This document shows positions 31,976-42,562 of a stretch of 64,000 nucleotides of DNA, piece by piece. The position numbers and the translations under genes are program-made. The notes under the pieces were generated by a model. The model was not told where the DNA came from. It did no database searches and saw nothing but the letters and a program-made list of their open reading frames with translations. Position 1 is the stretch's first letter. Every line of letters begins with the position of its first letter. Where the stretch lies: positions 248,001-312,000 of the forward strand of contig WACJ01000119.1 of NCBI GenBank assembly GCA_008973525.1, read 5' to 3'. Origin of the DNA: Stenopsyche tienmushanensis (Eukaryota > Arthropoda > Insecta > Trichoptera > Stenopsychidae).

Positions 31976-33720
31976 GTGAGTAACTATTTTCGAAACTTTT
32001 TTGCCGTTTAATTTGGGGGGCGCCGTTTAAAAAATATTTAATAAATATTAATCATCGCAAAAAGTTTTTTTAAAATTTTAATATTTCATCTTTTTGCGGA
32101 TGATTTTTTTAAATCGTTATTTTTTTTATTTGCGAATATTTTTGGCAGCCCTTAAAATTAAACGTGCATAAATAGAGGACGGTCTAATTTAAAGTGCGCG
32201 CTGATTGGTCGATTTGAAAACGAATCGCTCTCGCCCGCGCGTCGAGCTTTTAAATAACGCGAAATGCACTTAACACTTAGCAGCACGGAAGTCGGCCCGC
32301 AGCAGAATTTGTGCTGCACGTTTCGGGCTGTGTTCTCCACTTGTTGAATTTGACGTCCTAGATTTCGGAGCCGAAATGTCGAATAAACTTGTTGCTGTTT
32401 TATGGAATTACCTCCGTATGGAAATGCCGGCGTATAAACGTCGCTTTATTAGATTCGCGGATTCGGGAGGAAAAATGCGCTCGCATCCCGGCGGAATTTC
32501 GACCCCCCGAAATGATACAAATGAAAGGGGCATAAATTTCACGTATGGTTCGTTTTATTGTGTTGCGCTCGAAAAATAATAAATTTCGACAGGGGAATGT
32601 TTTCGCATGCATAAAATCGCCCCAAACGCGCTATTTTATGATATTTTTTGCGCTATACATAATTAATTCGAATAAAAAATGTTTAAGGGCAAAGATAATG
32701 TTCATTCATTTATGTATTTCTATTTATATTTATAACGTGTATTTTGTGTTTCTTGCGAAGCCAAGATGTGTATATGAAAATCTAAATTATCTTTTATGAA
32801 TCCATCCCGTATTCAAAAGGGGAGAAAAAAAATAAAACGATTCAGCACGATGTGGCCGTATTCAAATATGCAGAATCCATTAACATAAAGAAAGAGCGTG
32901 AAATATGTTTTTTTAGCGGAAAATATGGTCGTGAAATGATGCATTTTTTAATGAAATATTTTTTTTATGCCCCCTTTTTAAATATCCGATCCTTCGAAGT
33001 ACCGTCGGTCATCATTTCAGCCGACGGGATTAAAATTTTAATATGTGACGTTGAAGATTTCCGATCCGGAGAAGACGATCGAGGCATTCGAGCTATTTAT
33101 ATGGCGGTTTCTTTGCTGCGCGTTTCGCGAGCGAAAGAAGACAGAATCGACAGGTTGTCGGAATCCGAATCCGAGTTTGTTTACTCGTCGTCTCAACAAT
33201 TCCACAAGTAGTCGAAGAATTCGGGGAGGTTCTGTCGGGAATTTGCAGCGGTTGATGTAAAATCATAAATTTATTTAGTCCGCCGAAGACGGATCTCTCC
33301 AGGATTAATTCGCGAAGTTCAAAGAAGAATGCGAAGCACTCGAAGCGCGGGTACCGTGCCCCGAGTCCCGAGGGAGGAGAGCCTTCCAGCTGCCTACGTT
33401 TCCGCACTTCACTAGCTCTATTTAGATCAGTGAATCTCGGCTAATTCGATTTTGAAGTCCTCCGTGCGATTTCAAAGTGAGATAAAATAAGGCTCCCGTG
33501 CCTATTTTTGTGCCGGGGACGCGTTCGAGCCCCGCAGAACCCTTTTGCGGCTTAAGGGACGGTCCGAAATTCGACGGGATCGGTGGGCGTTATCGGGGAG
33601 AGATCGATTCCTCATTGAGACAATAAGTTTTGAAACCTTATCGTGTGTGATTTGTGGCAGACGGAATGAATTTTCATCCGAATACAATTAAAGCGAATCA
33701 AAAATTGGGGAAAACCGCAT
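31976..33720 (+). other. CpG-richer single-copy DNA, putative start of a long first intron
   Basis: Free of the repeat families that fill the rest of the window. Contains CCAAT-type CTGATTGGTCGATT (near 32199), palindromic TTTCGGAGCCGAAA (32363-32376) and several CpG-rich stretches (33000-33420). A 119-codon + frame at 32852-33211 is open but has no recognisable domain. I infer regulatory DNA around a promoter. Confidence 0.4.
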
Positions 33721-34466
33721 ATTTGCAACAACATTATTACCATAAGGATTATTAAATCATAATTGTTTTGTAGAGAAAATCCTTATATTGCTCTGACTAA
33801 TTGAAAGAATACTTGCAAATTTGATTTTAACACTCAGGAACCTGCTCCCGCGGCCAAAGTATTTATGATTGATTTTCGGATAATAATTCTCAACAATCTA
33901 CTAACAATAAATGCTTTCTTTGTTGTATATTTAGTCTTTATGCTATGTATTTTTGAAGCATTTCGCACAAATTTGTCTACAATAAAATAATCGCTCTAAA
34001 TGTTAATCACGTGGCATTGCATAAAATGATTTTTAAATACTTAAACAATATTTCATTCATAAAATGAATGAAAAATATCTATTTGTGCTGTTTTTTCGGA
34101 CAAAAATATAAATAAATCATCGTTTTTTCAACTTGATAAATTTGATTATGAATCAATTATTACAAACAATTAAGCATTATACTATACGCTTTATAATAGT
34201 TTTTATTATAATCTATTAGCATTAATATAAAACAAGTTATGAGCATTTTTGTGAAAACCGCGCGGAAAAAAATCGCCCGAATCAGCGACGCCCTTAGTGT
34301 TAATAATGAAATATCTTGGTGATTTTTATCAAATAAATTTATCTTTTAAATCATTTTACAAAGTGTATATGCACTATAAAAACCATATTAAATGAATCGA
34401 CAATGATATCGCACAATGGATTTATATAAAATATCAATATGTTATATTTACAGAAATATAAAGTCA
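33721..34466. other. AT-rich intergenic or intronic DNA, nothing recognised
   Basis: No motifs or repeats seen. Confidence 0.4.
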
Positions 34467-34720
34467 TTCAATAAGGACCCTCAATCTTTAAACGCAAATA
34501 AAAACAAGTTGTGTGTAAGATATTTACTCAATTTTTTATGCATTTGAAAGATTATTTTATGGCATTAAATATGATGTAAAATATAGTTAAAATATTTACC
34601 GCAATTTTGTTTGGTGGCACATATTCGGGATGTCCAATTTAATCGCATAAATCTGGATGAATTTGATAGATGGCATACGTTATGTTCAAGAAAGTCAATT
34701 TTTTTGCAGTTTTTTTTGCA
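34467..34720 (+). mobile_element. TTCAATA-family MITE, left part
   Basis: Starts TTCAATAAGGACCCTCAA, then shares AAAACAAGTTGTGTGTAAGA and GGCACATATTCGGGATGTCC with the copy at 2673. The right terminus is missing. Confidence 0.7.
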
Positions 34721-34904
34721 TTATCTAATTATCTACAATACAATTCCGCTTATTGTTTCATCCAGTTCATGAGATCCATAGCAAATAAATCCAGTAATAT
34801 TCCAACAAGCACACAATAGAATCTTCTGGAGTGTGAATCCTATTCTAGGGGGTTGAAACGGGGATTTATTTCTTGGAAAGCCGTTAGTAGTTGTTTTTTA
34901 TAAC

Positions 34905-35020
34905 ATTATATTATTCGTTTTTCGTCTTCAGTTATAATTAGCGAATAAAAGGGTTGTGCTTTTATTTTGTATGTATGAAACGAGAGCGTGCGAATATGAT
35001 GGATTTCTTTCGGGAGGATC
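34905..35020 (+). mobile_element. Right end of the GGTCCTCCCGAAAG MITE family
   Basis: CGAGAGCGTGCGAATATGAT and TTTCTTTCGGGAGGATC followed by TA mirror the left end of the element at 848. Only the end survives. Confidence 0.6.
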
Positions 35021-36285
35021 TAATGTTATTCAAACAAGCTCGTTTATATCGATCGTTGATCATTTTAATTGAATTATTTTGATCTTTATGAATGGATCTG
35101 AAATCTTATGAAGGGATTTTCAACGTATTTCTTCCCATTGTGTCCCACATTCTTGGAATAACAAGCACCAAAATATTATTCCTACAAACATCATGGATAG
35201 TATTTTCTTTATATATAAATGCTAGGGCATGAAATTCCTACATTTGTCAGAAAAAATACGTCGGTGTGTTTCAATTTAACGACCGAATCATGTCTGGCAT
35301 CGAATTTTCAATATAGCAAACAGCCATTGTTTCAGCAAAAATCAAAATGGGCGTCGTTTGACATTTGATAATGTTGAATACCTGAAAATAATGAACGGCC
35401 TTTCAGGCTTCGATCCGAAATTGAAAAGGGACCATATCACCAATGCACAATTCATTTCGCCAACTATTCCAAACTTTCAAACCATCGTCCCGGGCGACTC
35501 ATTTTAAATAAATCGCCCACTATATGTGTCGGCGCTCGTCGAGTGCTTTAAAATATATCAAACAATAAATTTGACTTGACGAGGGACCATTTATCTGTTG
35601 ACACTTGTGTGCCGTTTACTGTGAGCTATTCAATCGATTCATGGCCCTAGCATAATTTTGAAATTGTTGGAGCGAAATGGACAAAAAGCAATCCTTGTAT
35701 TATATATCGACCTCCACGAAGTATATGCGATATATGAAGGCTATTGCTTTGTCCGACTTTTCGAGGTTTCGTCGGCTGCGCCTATAAAAAAGCACTTTTC
35801 CTCACTGCTTGAGGTATATGAATACCACCTGCAGCGACCAATGAACATACATAAAGGCTATTGGAAAAACCAAAATAAAAAAAACCGTCACAGAATATAC
35901 GGGGAAGAAAGAGTTGCGCGCATCGGGGCCGTATTGATCCGTAATAAAATATATTTTTATGTGGTGTTTCGATAATCGACCACTTGAAAAGTGGTACTCA
36001 ATGAAATTTGTTGTTCTTGGAAAACGAAAGCGCGCCGTAAATAAATCAAAGAAATGTTATTTTTGAGGGGAAACACGAGCCGACAACTTGCGCAAGAACT
36101 TTTGATTGAAATTACTTCATATTTTTACGTGCTCGGCATCGGAGCGATGGCTACGATAAGAAGTGTTTCGTGTTTCGAGCCATAAATTACAATGGTTGAG
36201 TACTTGAGCATATTGAAAATGATCATGTAGGTGTTCAATGATCATGGCCCGGGAACTACCATGACAGCGTCCCTGCATCACGACG
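35021..36285. other. Single-copy DNA, nothing recognised
   Basis: Contains a 105-codon + frame (35658-35975) without recognisable motif and a mildly GC-richer stretch at 35290-35600. No family matches. Confidence 0.35.
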
Positions 36286-36400
36286 CTCCATTGGTGTCAG
36301 AAACGAGATTCCATTTCTGACACCAATTAAACGTGTAGCGAGCTCAAAGAAGATGTCGCTGTTAAATTGACACATTGCACAATCTAATCTATTATCGATT
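36286..36400 (-). mobile_element. LTR fragment with primer-binding-like site
   Basis: The + strand holds TTTCTGACACCAATTAAACG, then GAAGATGTCGCTGTTAAATT and GACACATTGCAC. The last part is shared with the LTR-like units (CAGCGCCATC region). Reading on the minus strand, LTR-like sequence runs into TGGTGTCAGAAA. A second inverted copy TGGTGTCAGAAAC at 36293 makes a palindrome. Confidence 0.45.
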
Positions 36401-36895
36401 TTTATGTAAAAATGTATCAATTAACCAAATATTAGAGTTCTTCCACTTAACAATATATCGTCATTTGAATTTGAATATTAATACAAACGTGCAAAAAATG
36501 AAGTCCAAATAGTGTTTAGGTGTATTTTGTAACATATAAACGCTGTGGGCTGTGTAAAAAAATAAGCTTTTCTAAGACATCAGAAGACTGGGAATTTGAA
36601 AGACAGAAAAATACCGGACCGCCCAAAATTTACTAACGACGCCTCAATTAAACAAATCAAGCAAGCAGAATAGACTGTTTTGGGTATAAACGGCTTACTT
36701 TAAAATACTAAAAATGAAATAACTTAACCCTTAGAGTGATAAAATACTACTAGAGAATATTTTTATTGAATTCATTGTGTTTTGTAAAAGTTACGGCATT
36801 TTAATTCTCATCTAAGAATTTTCATATGGCACGCCCTAATAGCATTTCAAATGATTTGAATATAAATATAAAAAAAATATTGATATTAATATGTT
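36401..36895. other. AT-rich DNA, nothing firm
   Basis: A TTAACCC at 36724-36730 resembles TTAA-element starts but no partner was found. Around 36570-36680 the + strand encodes EDWEFERQKNTGPPK, vaguely like a transposase linker, too weak to call. Confidence 0.3.
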
Positions 36896-36897
36896 TA

Positions 36898-37635
36898 CAC
36901 TTGGGTCTTTTTTATGCGGATCGTTTTTTATGCGAATTTGAAGTTATGCGATTTTCAAAAATTATGGAACTTATCCTACATTTTTCTATAGAGAATAAAG
37001 CTTTTTTTATGCGAAATCTTAAATTAACACTGGTGCAAATTACAACCGTTAAAGTGTGAATGTGTATAGAGCGATCGGCGAACGGAATTGTTTTTAAATA
37101 CATACACGTAACATCGCATAAAAAAAGTTTCGTGATCCTTTTGTGTTGAAATCGTCTTTTTTTAAATCTGAAACAGAAGAGCTTTTTCCTTAATTAAATA
37201 TCCACATATGGAAAATAGATTTTGAGATTAATCTTCAATCCAAATTATAAGTGCTTTTTCTGTTTTTTCAATAAAGGATCTCTTGAATACGTTATAAATT
37301 TTGAGCTTAATTTTGTGGCGTAGACTAGTGATTTTCATGTTAATGTTGAGAGATTTGCTTATCGTCCAATCGCTAAGTAATCTAATTATGTCAGTTTCTT
37401 GTCAAGAGACTACCCAATTTTGCCCTATACACACTCACAATTGTATCTGTTGTATCTTGCTCTTGTGTTAATTTTAAATTTGTTTTATGCGCATTCGCAT
37501 AAAAAAACTTTGTCGTCCATAGAAAAATGATGGATAGGTTTTTGAATTTTTTTTTATTTTTATTATCATTATTTTTGAAAACCGCAAAAATTAAAAATCG
37601 CATAAAAAAGATCCGCATAAAAAAAGACCCAAGTG
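36898..37635. mobile_element. 738-bp DNA transposon/MITE, termini CACTTGGGTC, TTTTATGCG-rich ends
   Basis: Left end CACTTGGGTCTTTTTTATGC; right end GCATAAAAAAAGACCCAAGTG, its inverted match, both flanked by TA. The first and last 150 bp carry multiple copies of TTTTTATGCGA in opposite orientation, giving extended subterminal inverted repeats. No transposase found. Partial copies are at 58561-58720 and near 63816-64000. Superfamily unknown. Confidence 0.8.
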
Positions 37636-37739
37636 TACATATATTTTAACCAATTATGTATTTTTTTAAAGAGATATAGTAGGTTTTTTCGCTAAATACG
37701 TGTTTTCAAAGTCCTAGTCTCTTCCTCAAAGAAAAAAAA

Positions 37740-38796
37740 AATATATTTTCATAAAATGGCGACTATTTAAATAAAAAAACCATTTTTTGGCCTTATTTTT
37801 TTACAGTTTTAATTTGAATTTAAAAATAGTTAAGAATAAATTTTTAACGTATATCTGGTAGGAACAATAGAAGATTATATAAAAAAATTTTACACAAAAT
37901 TTGAAGTAAATAAATCAATTGAAAATTGAGATATCATGTTTGAGATAGATGTCATGTCTTGAAAAAAGTAGTTTCAAGAAAAAAATGCGTTTAACCCCAT
38001 TGGATCAGAAATCGTGAGATAAATACGAGTGTCTTGGGTCTCATCATACACTCATGCATCGATGGTAAAGTTGTAAAGGTACCCCTACACGTCTAAACAT
38101 TCTCATTTTTTAAAAAAAAAAATTATAGAAGATCGTAAATGTTCATATTTACTATTCAATAAAAAATCGTATTCTAAAGAATCTTTTAACCGCCATAAAA
38201 TTTAGGTATAATTAACTGAAATAGCTATCGTTGGATATGCTATTAATAAAGATAAGACGACTTTCGTTCGTGTTGTCATGAAAGTAGGCGTTTGTTTTGA
38301 TATTCAAGATACTCACATCATTCTTATCGTTGACCAATATTGTTATTCCCTTGACTGTTCTGGATTGACTTTATTCCACCACTCCTTTGCAAAATCCAGG
38401 CAGGCTTGCACTGTAATCCTATCCTTTTATTTTCGCAACACAGTAATACGTAAAAATAGCTGAACAACAAAAAACAGATGCCACGCAAGTTGTGCGTTAA
38501 TTAAACATTTATTGAGCTTGGGTAATTATCAAGCTTGTTACACGTTGCAGCAGAGCTGTCAGAAAAGTGGATTTACATTCGAGCGTAGCATGTATGCTCT
38601 CCGGTTTGAAAGGGTTAAAAATTTCGTTCTGGTAGGACCGGCTTAATTTCCGCATCACTAAAATAGCTATAACTCTGTAAATAATTGGAATTTTGAAAAT
38701 TTATTTGGAAGGTATATTCTTAAAAGTTTAAACTTTGAAAATATGTAAAAAATAAAATGGTTTTTTTTAAAATTCTAGACTAAAATTATCCCTTAA
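37740..38796 (+). mobile_element. GGGGGTATTC-family element, interrupted by a nested TTAA insertion
   Basis: The part before 37991 aligns with 21780-22005 of the complete copy, and the part after 38618 with 22010-22187 (GGTAGGACCGGCTTA, CACTAAAATAGCTATAA, then TTCTAGACTAAAATTATCCC). A TTAA follows the right end. The left terminus is missing. Confidence 0.75.
37995..38614 (+). mobile_element. 620-bp piggyBac-like insertion (TTAA-CCCC...AGGG-TTAA)
   Basis: TTAA at 37991-37994 precedes CCCCATTGGATCAGAAATCG, and AAAGGG is followed by TTAA at 38615-38618. The insertion splits the host element exactly at TTTAAA, so the duplication is well supported. The left part matches the TTAA family at 7796 and 19741. 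A 61-codon frame inside shows no transposase motif, so it is non-autonomous. Confidence 0.75.
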
Positions 38797-39734
38797 GTGT
38801 ATGGGGAGTTTTGTGAAATTTCTAACTTGTATGTACGATTCTTAAAATTCATCCCTTAAAGATGAACCATGGAAATTTTCAAGCATCTGCCTCATTTCCC
38901 AGACTAAGTGATTAACACCATATTTTCCGATCTTTGCAAAAATATCTCAATGATACACAAATAAATTCAAGAATTAATAATCACCCTTAATGAGTTTTTT
39001 GTTCTGGGATCAGAATATTTGCACAAAGACGCCAATTATTCCCGTATCAATCCACAAATTTGCGTATTTGTGGTTAAACCGGGCTTATCTTCGATGCAAA
39101 CATCTAAACTTAATTACGCGTTTATGCGTGCATTTGTTGATTCAAATTCCTTAAGGCCAATTCCCGCTGTTGACATTGAACGTTTTTTTTTAATATAATG
39201 GGATGCAAAGGTCCCTGGGCGGCATCCCCTGGAATACCGGACCGCCTACGCATCCCACGGGCGGGGAACAAACACGACGGCAAACAAAAGGATTTTTTTG
39301 CGATCTGTTTATTTTAATGTATTTTAATTGGCGAAATTATGCCGAAATTTATGCCGTCTCCCGACAACAATCGTTAAGCGCTATTTTCGGAGGGGCAGGC
39401 CGTAAAAACAAAGAGCATAAAAATGGATCAAATTATAAAACGCTTCATCAATGCCAAAAAGGACGACAAGATGCCGGAAGCTGGGAGTGATCAGTCACTG
39501 AGGACATTCCGCTTTGTAAATTTGTTTTGAAGTGTAATTAAGTATGAAAAATGTATTAAAATTGATGGGGAGTAATTAAATTCGAAAAAATGAAAAATAA
39601 CCCAATTTGTGAGCTATTTCCATTTGGAACAATTCAACTTCTTTTATTCCATTAACATATTCGAAAGTTTAAAAATGCAGACTTTTTCTATTTAGTTTGA
39701 CGAAATTTTGCTAATAAATATGATTATCCCTTTT
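38797..39734. other. Single-copy DNA with a GC-richer block (39000-39500)
   Basis: The block has CpG sites and a 95-codon + frame without recognisable domain; not repeated. Flanks are AT-rich. Confidence 0.3.
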
Positions 39735-39880
39735 ATTAATGAGTATAATTTTAAATCGAGTTAAACATATATGCTATATTCGTATCCAGACAAATGCACT
39801 TTGATCTCAGGACCGCGCAGTGTGAATCAAGCTTGTATATCAATAAATTAACACTGTTGATTTTGTATTGTAATATTTAA
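39735..39880 (+). repeat. CAATAAATTAAC-tail repeat fragment
   Basis: GAGTTAAACATATATGCTAT, then GACCGCGCAGTGTGAATCAA and GCTTGTATATCAATAAATTA, CACTGTTGAT. It matches 58470-58560 and, at its end, the tails at 20578, 20870 and 60430. Confidence 0.55.
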
Positions 39881-40688
39881 TTTTAGATAGATCTGGATTC
39901 AAAAATATATAACTAAAACTTATGAACGTTATTCATATATTTAAAAACGGGATCGCTAACCGCAGCTCCTGTAGATTTGATCCCACGAGTATATAATGCC
40001 TTTTTTAAAATTCAATTTCAACATGTTTTTCCACGGCAATATTCTTGTATTGAGACTGCACTAAATCTACGGTGTCAGCGTTTTTTCCATTTTATGAAAT
40101 ATTCTTCCATTAAACTGTCATCCGAGTGTCTGATGTTCAGCTATGACGTTTTCCATTATGATCGTTGAAGTGCCGTTTATCGTGTAATAATAGTACTCTG
40201 ACCGTTCTGGCCAAATTATCTATGTGATGTCATTCCATATTTTTATGGTAATATTAAAAGCTATTTAAACAACCGATTTTAATCAAAATTGTCAATATTC
40301 TGATGGAAATTTGCTCGCTGTGCCAATTAAAATTGATTAAATTGTGGTTATATAAGTGAGTACCGGTAAAGATTATCGTTTTTTAAATAAAATACATGAA
40401 TGCTCATATATTTTTATCCATCTTTCAATATTACAACAGTTTTGTAATTTTACTCATCCAAATAATACTGCATAAATACATAACGGATTCCATGGTTGGA
40501 GTGTCTGAAAAAAGGAGCTAATTAATATTAATATATTTGAATTTTTTTTACTAAAGTTTCGAATACTTTCGGGTCCACCTTATATTTCCTACATTTAATT
40601 TTAGAGATCAATTTTCAATGTTCATCAATAGACTAAATATCATATTGCATGCTAAATGCTTATTTTTGCGATAAACTATCAAATACGA
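39881..40688. other. AT-rich DNA with a B-box-like fragment
   Basis: The reverse complement at 39960-39990 reads GGGATCAAATCTACAGGAGC, similar to the SINE at 24875. The sequence GAATACTTTCGGGTCCACCT near 40561 matches the end of the mariner element at 45806. Otherwise nothing. Confidence 0.35.
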
Positions 40689-41416
40689 AGGGATTCAAAT
40701 ATGATCCGGAATTTTGCTGCACAAATTTATTAGTGATATATAAAAATACAAATGGAGTATTTTATATTTTTACTTAATTCTCTTCATTAGAGATGCATTT
40801 ATTTCATCAGATAGGAAGCTTCTTGAACGCGTCACTGAAGAAAGAAGGCGGTAAGTGGCATCCTTTGTTGCGCAACGCGTATTTATTCGTTTTCTCAAAA
40901 ACGAATTTGTGAAATCAAGTGAAATTTTGAGGAGACTTGATGCAAAATTAGATAATGCGATCGGTTTAAAGAACATTACTTCCGAGCTTCCAAAGTCACA
41001 TAAAATTTGCAAACGAATGAGTGATTTCAACTTCTAAATATTTTAAACAAAAAAATAAAAACTATTTTGAATTTAGTTTAGTTTTAAAATGTTCTCTGTA
41101 TTATATTACTTTATATTTATATTAGATTATACCCTTTCTAACGATATGCTACATGTCATATGAACCATTCAATAAGTCGTTAAACTTGAAGAGGTATCAG
41201 TTTGCCAGGGTCAGGGTTAAGAACATACTTTTTATCCTTATTATAAAAAAATATTCAAATTGGCCACCTCTGCTTCATATTCATGCACGACATCTTTTTC
41301 TTTTACGTGCCCTATTCCGTAGCTCGCACGGTGTCTAGACCTGACACCAATGGATTTCTTTGTCTGGGAACATTCCCTATTCTGTGGCTCGCACGGTCTC
41401 CAGACCTGACACCACT
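40689..41416 (+). mobile_element. PDLTPLDFF-lineage mariner, left part with transposase N-terminus
   Basis: Starts GGGATTCAAATATGATCCGG, similar to the copy at 62988. At 40855 the + frame encodes MASFVAQRVFIRFLKNEF and KSSEILRRLDAKL, which resembles the N-terminal helix-turn-helix start of mariner-type transposases. The frame then decays; around 41306 a segment coding PWLARSPDLTPLDFF appears in tandem. Inactive. Confidence 0.65.
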
Positions 41417-41429
41417 GGATTTCTTTGTC
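41306..41429 (+). repeat. Tandem 65-bp repeat, left half of a split array
   Basis: Two units; the anchor TATTC occurs at 41313 and 41378, exactly 65 bp apart. Each unit encodes part of the mariner motif RSPDLTPLDFFV. Since 65 is not a multiple of 3 the units are in different frames. The array continues at 42283 beyond an inserted LINE. Confidence 0.85.
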
Positions 41430-42282
41430 CTTTTTTCCTGTGAGAGGGGAATCTTTAATAAGACACCCTGGGTTTGATCCCAGGGTAGTGCTAGATTCTT
41501 ACTAACTAAGCCCCTCCCTTGTCCAAACTTCATCGCGAATTGTTTCTTCAACGAAATCTTCCCAAAAGTCCCAGTTTATATTGCTCACCATCATGCTGTG
41601 GGATATGTTCTCAGTGTTACCCCGAGTGCTTGTTTCAGCGTGTTTCTCTTGTGTGTCCAAGCCTCAGAATCATTGATGCTGTGTTTGACATCATCGACCT
41701 CCGCTTGGCAGTGGTGGCACACCACGGATTCTTTTTTGACGATCCGCTTCAGGTATGCACCAAAACGTACATGTCCAGTGAGGACCTGAGTCAAGTGGTA
41801 GGTCGTTTTTCCGTGTTTTCGGCTTACGACCGGGATAAGTCAGTGGGTCCATCTTCCCTTGCCGGACTGATCTTATCTCTGCTGCCAGGCTTCCTTCAGT
41901 TTCTGGTCATGCTCGTTGTGGCTTTTTGGATCTTCGAATTCCAAGGCCGTCTTTGCTTGGAGATTCAGCGGGGGGATTCCAGTGATCACGAGCACCGCTT
42001 CTTCAGATACTGTTCTGTATACTGTGGTGATTCAGAGCGCTCTCTGCCGTTGGATCCTTGCCAGCTTCTTTCTGTAGCTCTCATGTCTGTGCCATTTCGG
42101 GGCTCTGAGCCGTCTGAGCTCTCTGGCTACATTTTGCGCCTTTTGCGCAATGCTTTTAATGTGTTTACTGAAGGTAAGCTTGTTGTACATGAGAATCCCT
42201 GCGAAACGCCCATCACCAATTTCTTTGTCGTGTTAGTCTCGTTGTTATGGTCACATTGGTCTCCTTCCTCGCAGCCGGCAGG
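41430..42282 (-). pseudogene. R1-clade LINE, 5'-truncated ORF2 C-terminus with poly(A) tail
   Basis: On the minus strand: AQKAQNVARELRRLRAPKWH-like segment, then TTVYRTVSEEAVLVITGIPP, a stop, GKGRWTH.LIP, then LTQVLTGHVRFGAYLKRI and a CHHC-type zinc motif (CHHCQAEVDDVKHSINDSEAW). This order is diagnostic of the reverse transcriptase C-terminal region of R1-type elements. The 3' sequence has a CCTGGG/CCCAGG hairpin and ends in A6 directly at the target duplication GGATTTCTTTGTC (41417-41429) / GGATTTATTTGTC (42283-42295). Stops show it is dead. The long 271-codon frame on the opposite strand is an antisense shadow. Confidence 0.9.
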
Positions 42283-42562
42283 GGATTTATTTGTCTGGGG
42301 GCGTGCTCTATTCCATGTTTCACACGGTCTCTAGACCTGACACCACTGGATATCTTTGCTCGGAGACGTCCCCTATTCCGTGTCTCACATGGTCTCAAGA
42401 CCTAACAACACTGGATATCTTTGCTTGGGGACGTCTCCTATTCCGTGTCTTACGCGGTCTCCAGACCTGACACCTCTGGATATCTTTGCTTGAGGACGTC
42501 CCCTATTCTGTGATTATTACTATTTCCAGACCTGACACCAATGGATTTCTTCGTCTAGCGAC
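42283..42562 (+). repeat. Tandem 65-bp repeat, right half: four full units plus a partial one
   Basis: The anchor CGT recurs at 42302, 42367, 42432, 42497 and 42562, exactly 65 bp apart. Units contain TATTCCGTG, CCAGACCTGACACC and TGGATATCTTTG-type segments, differing by a few substitutions. Array units derive from the PDLTPLDFF coding segment. Confidence 0.9.

Noticed and set aside
32852..33211. 119-codon + frame downstream of the putative first exon
   Set aside because: No recognisable domain, no clear acceptor site at its start, and composition like the rest of the CpG-rich block.
35658..35975. 105-codon + frame
   Set aside because: No recognisable motif and no promoter or splice context; within chance expectation for a window of this size.
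36570..36690. Tc1-like transposase linker (EDWEFERQKNTGPPK)
   Set aside because: Only a vague resemblance over 15 residues, with no flanking motifs or termini.
41460..41490. tRNA-like B box GGTTTGATCCC
   Set aside because: It is the loop side of a CCCTGGG/CCCAGGG hairpin in the 3' region of the R1 LINE; no cloverleaf could be formed.
41519..42334. Longest open frame in the window (271 codons, +)
   Set aside because: It lies antisense over the R1 LINE relic, whose minus-strand reading has recognisable reverse transcriptase C-terminal motifs, a tail and a target duplication. The + frame shows no domain.
41306..42562. CRISPR-like array
   Set aside because: The 65-bp units are contiguous and nearly identical throughout, with no spacers, and the coding content is a mariner transposase segment.
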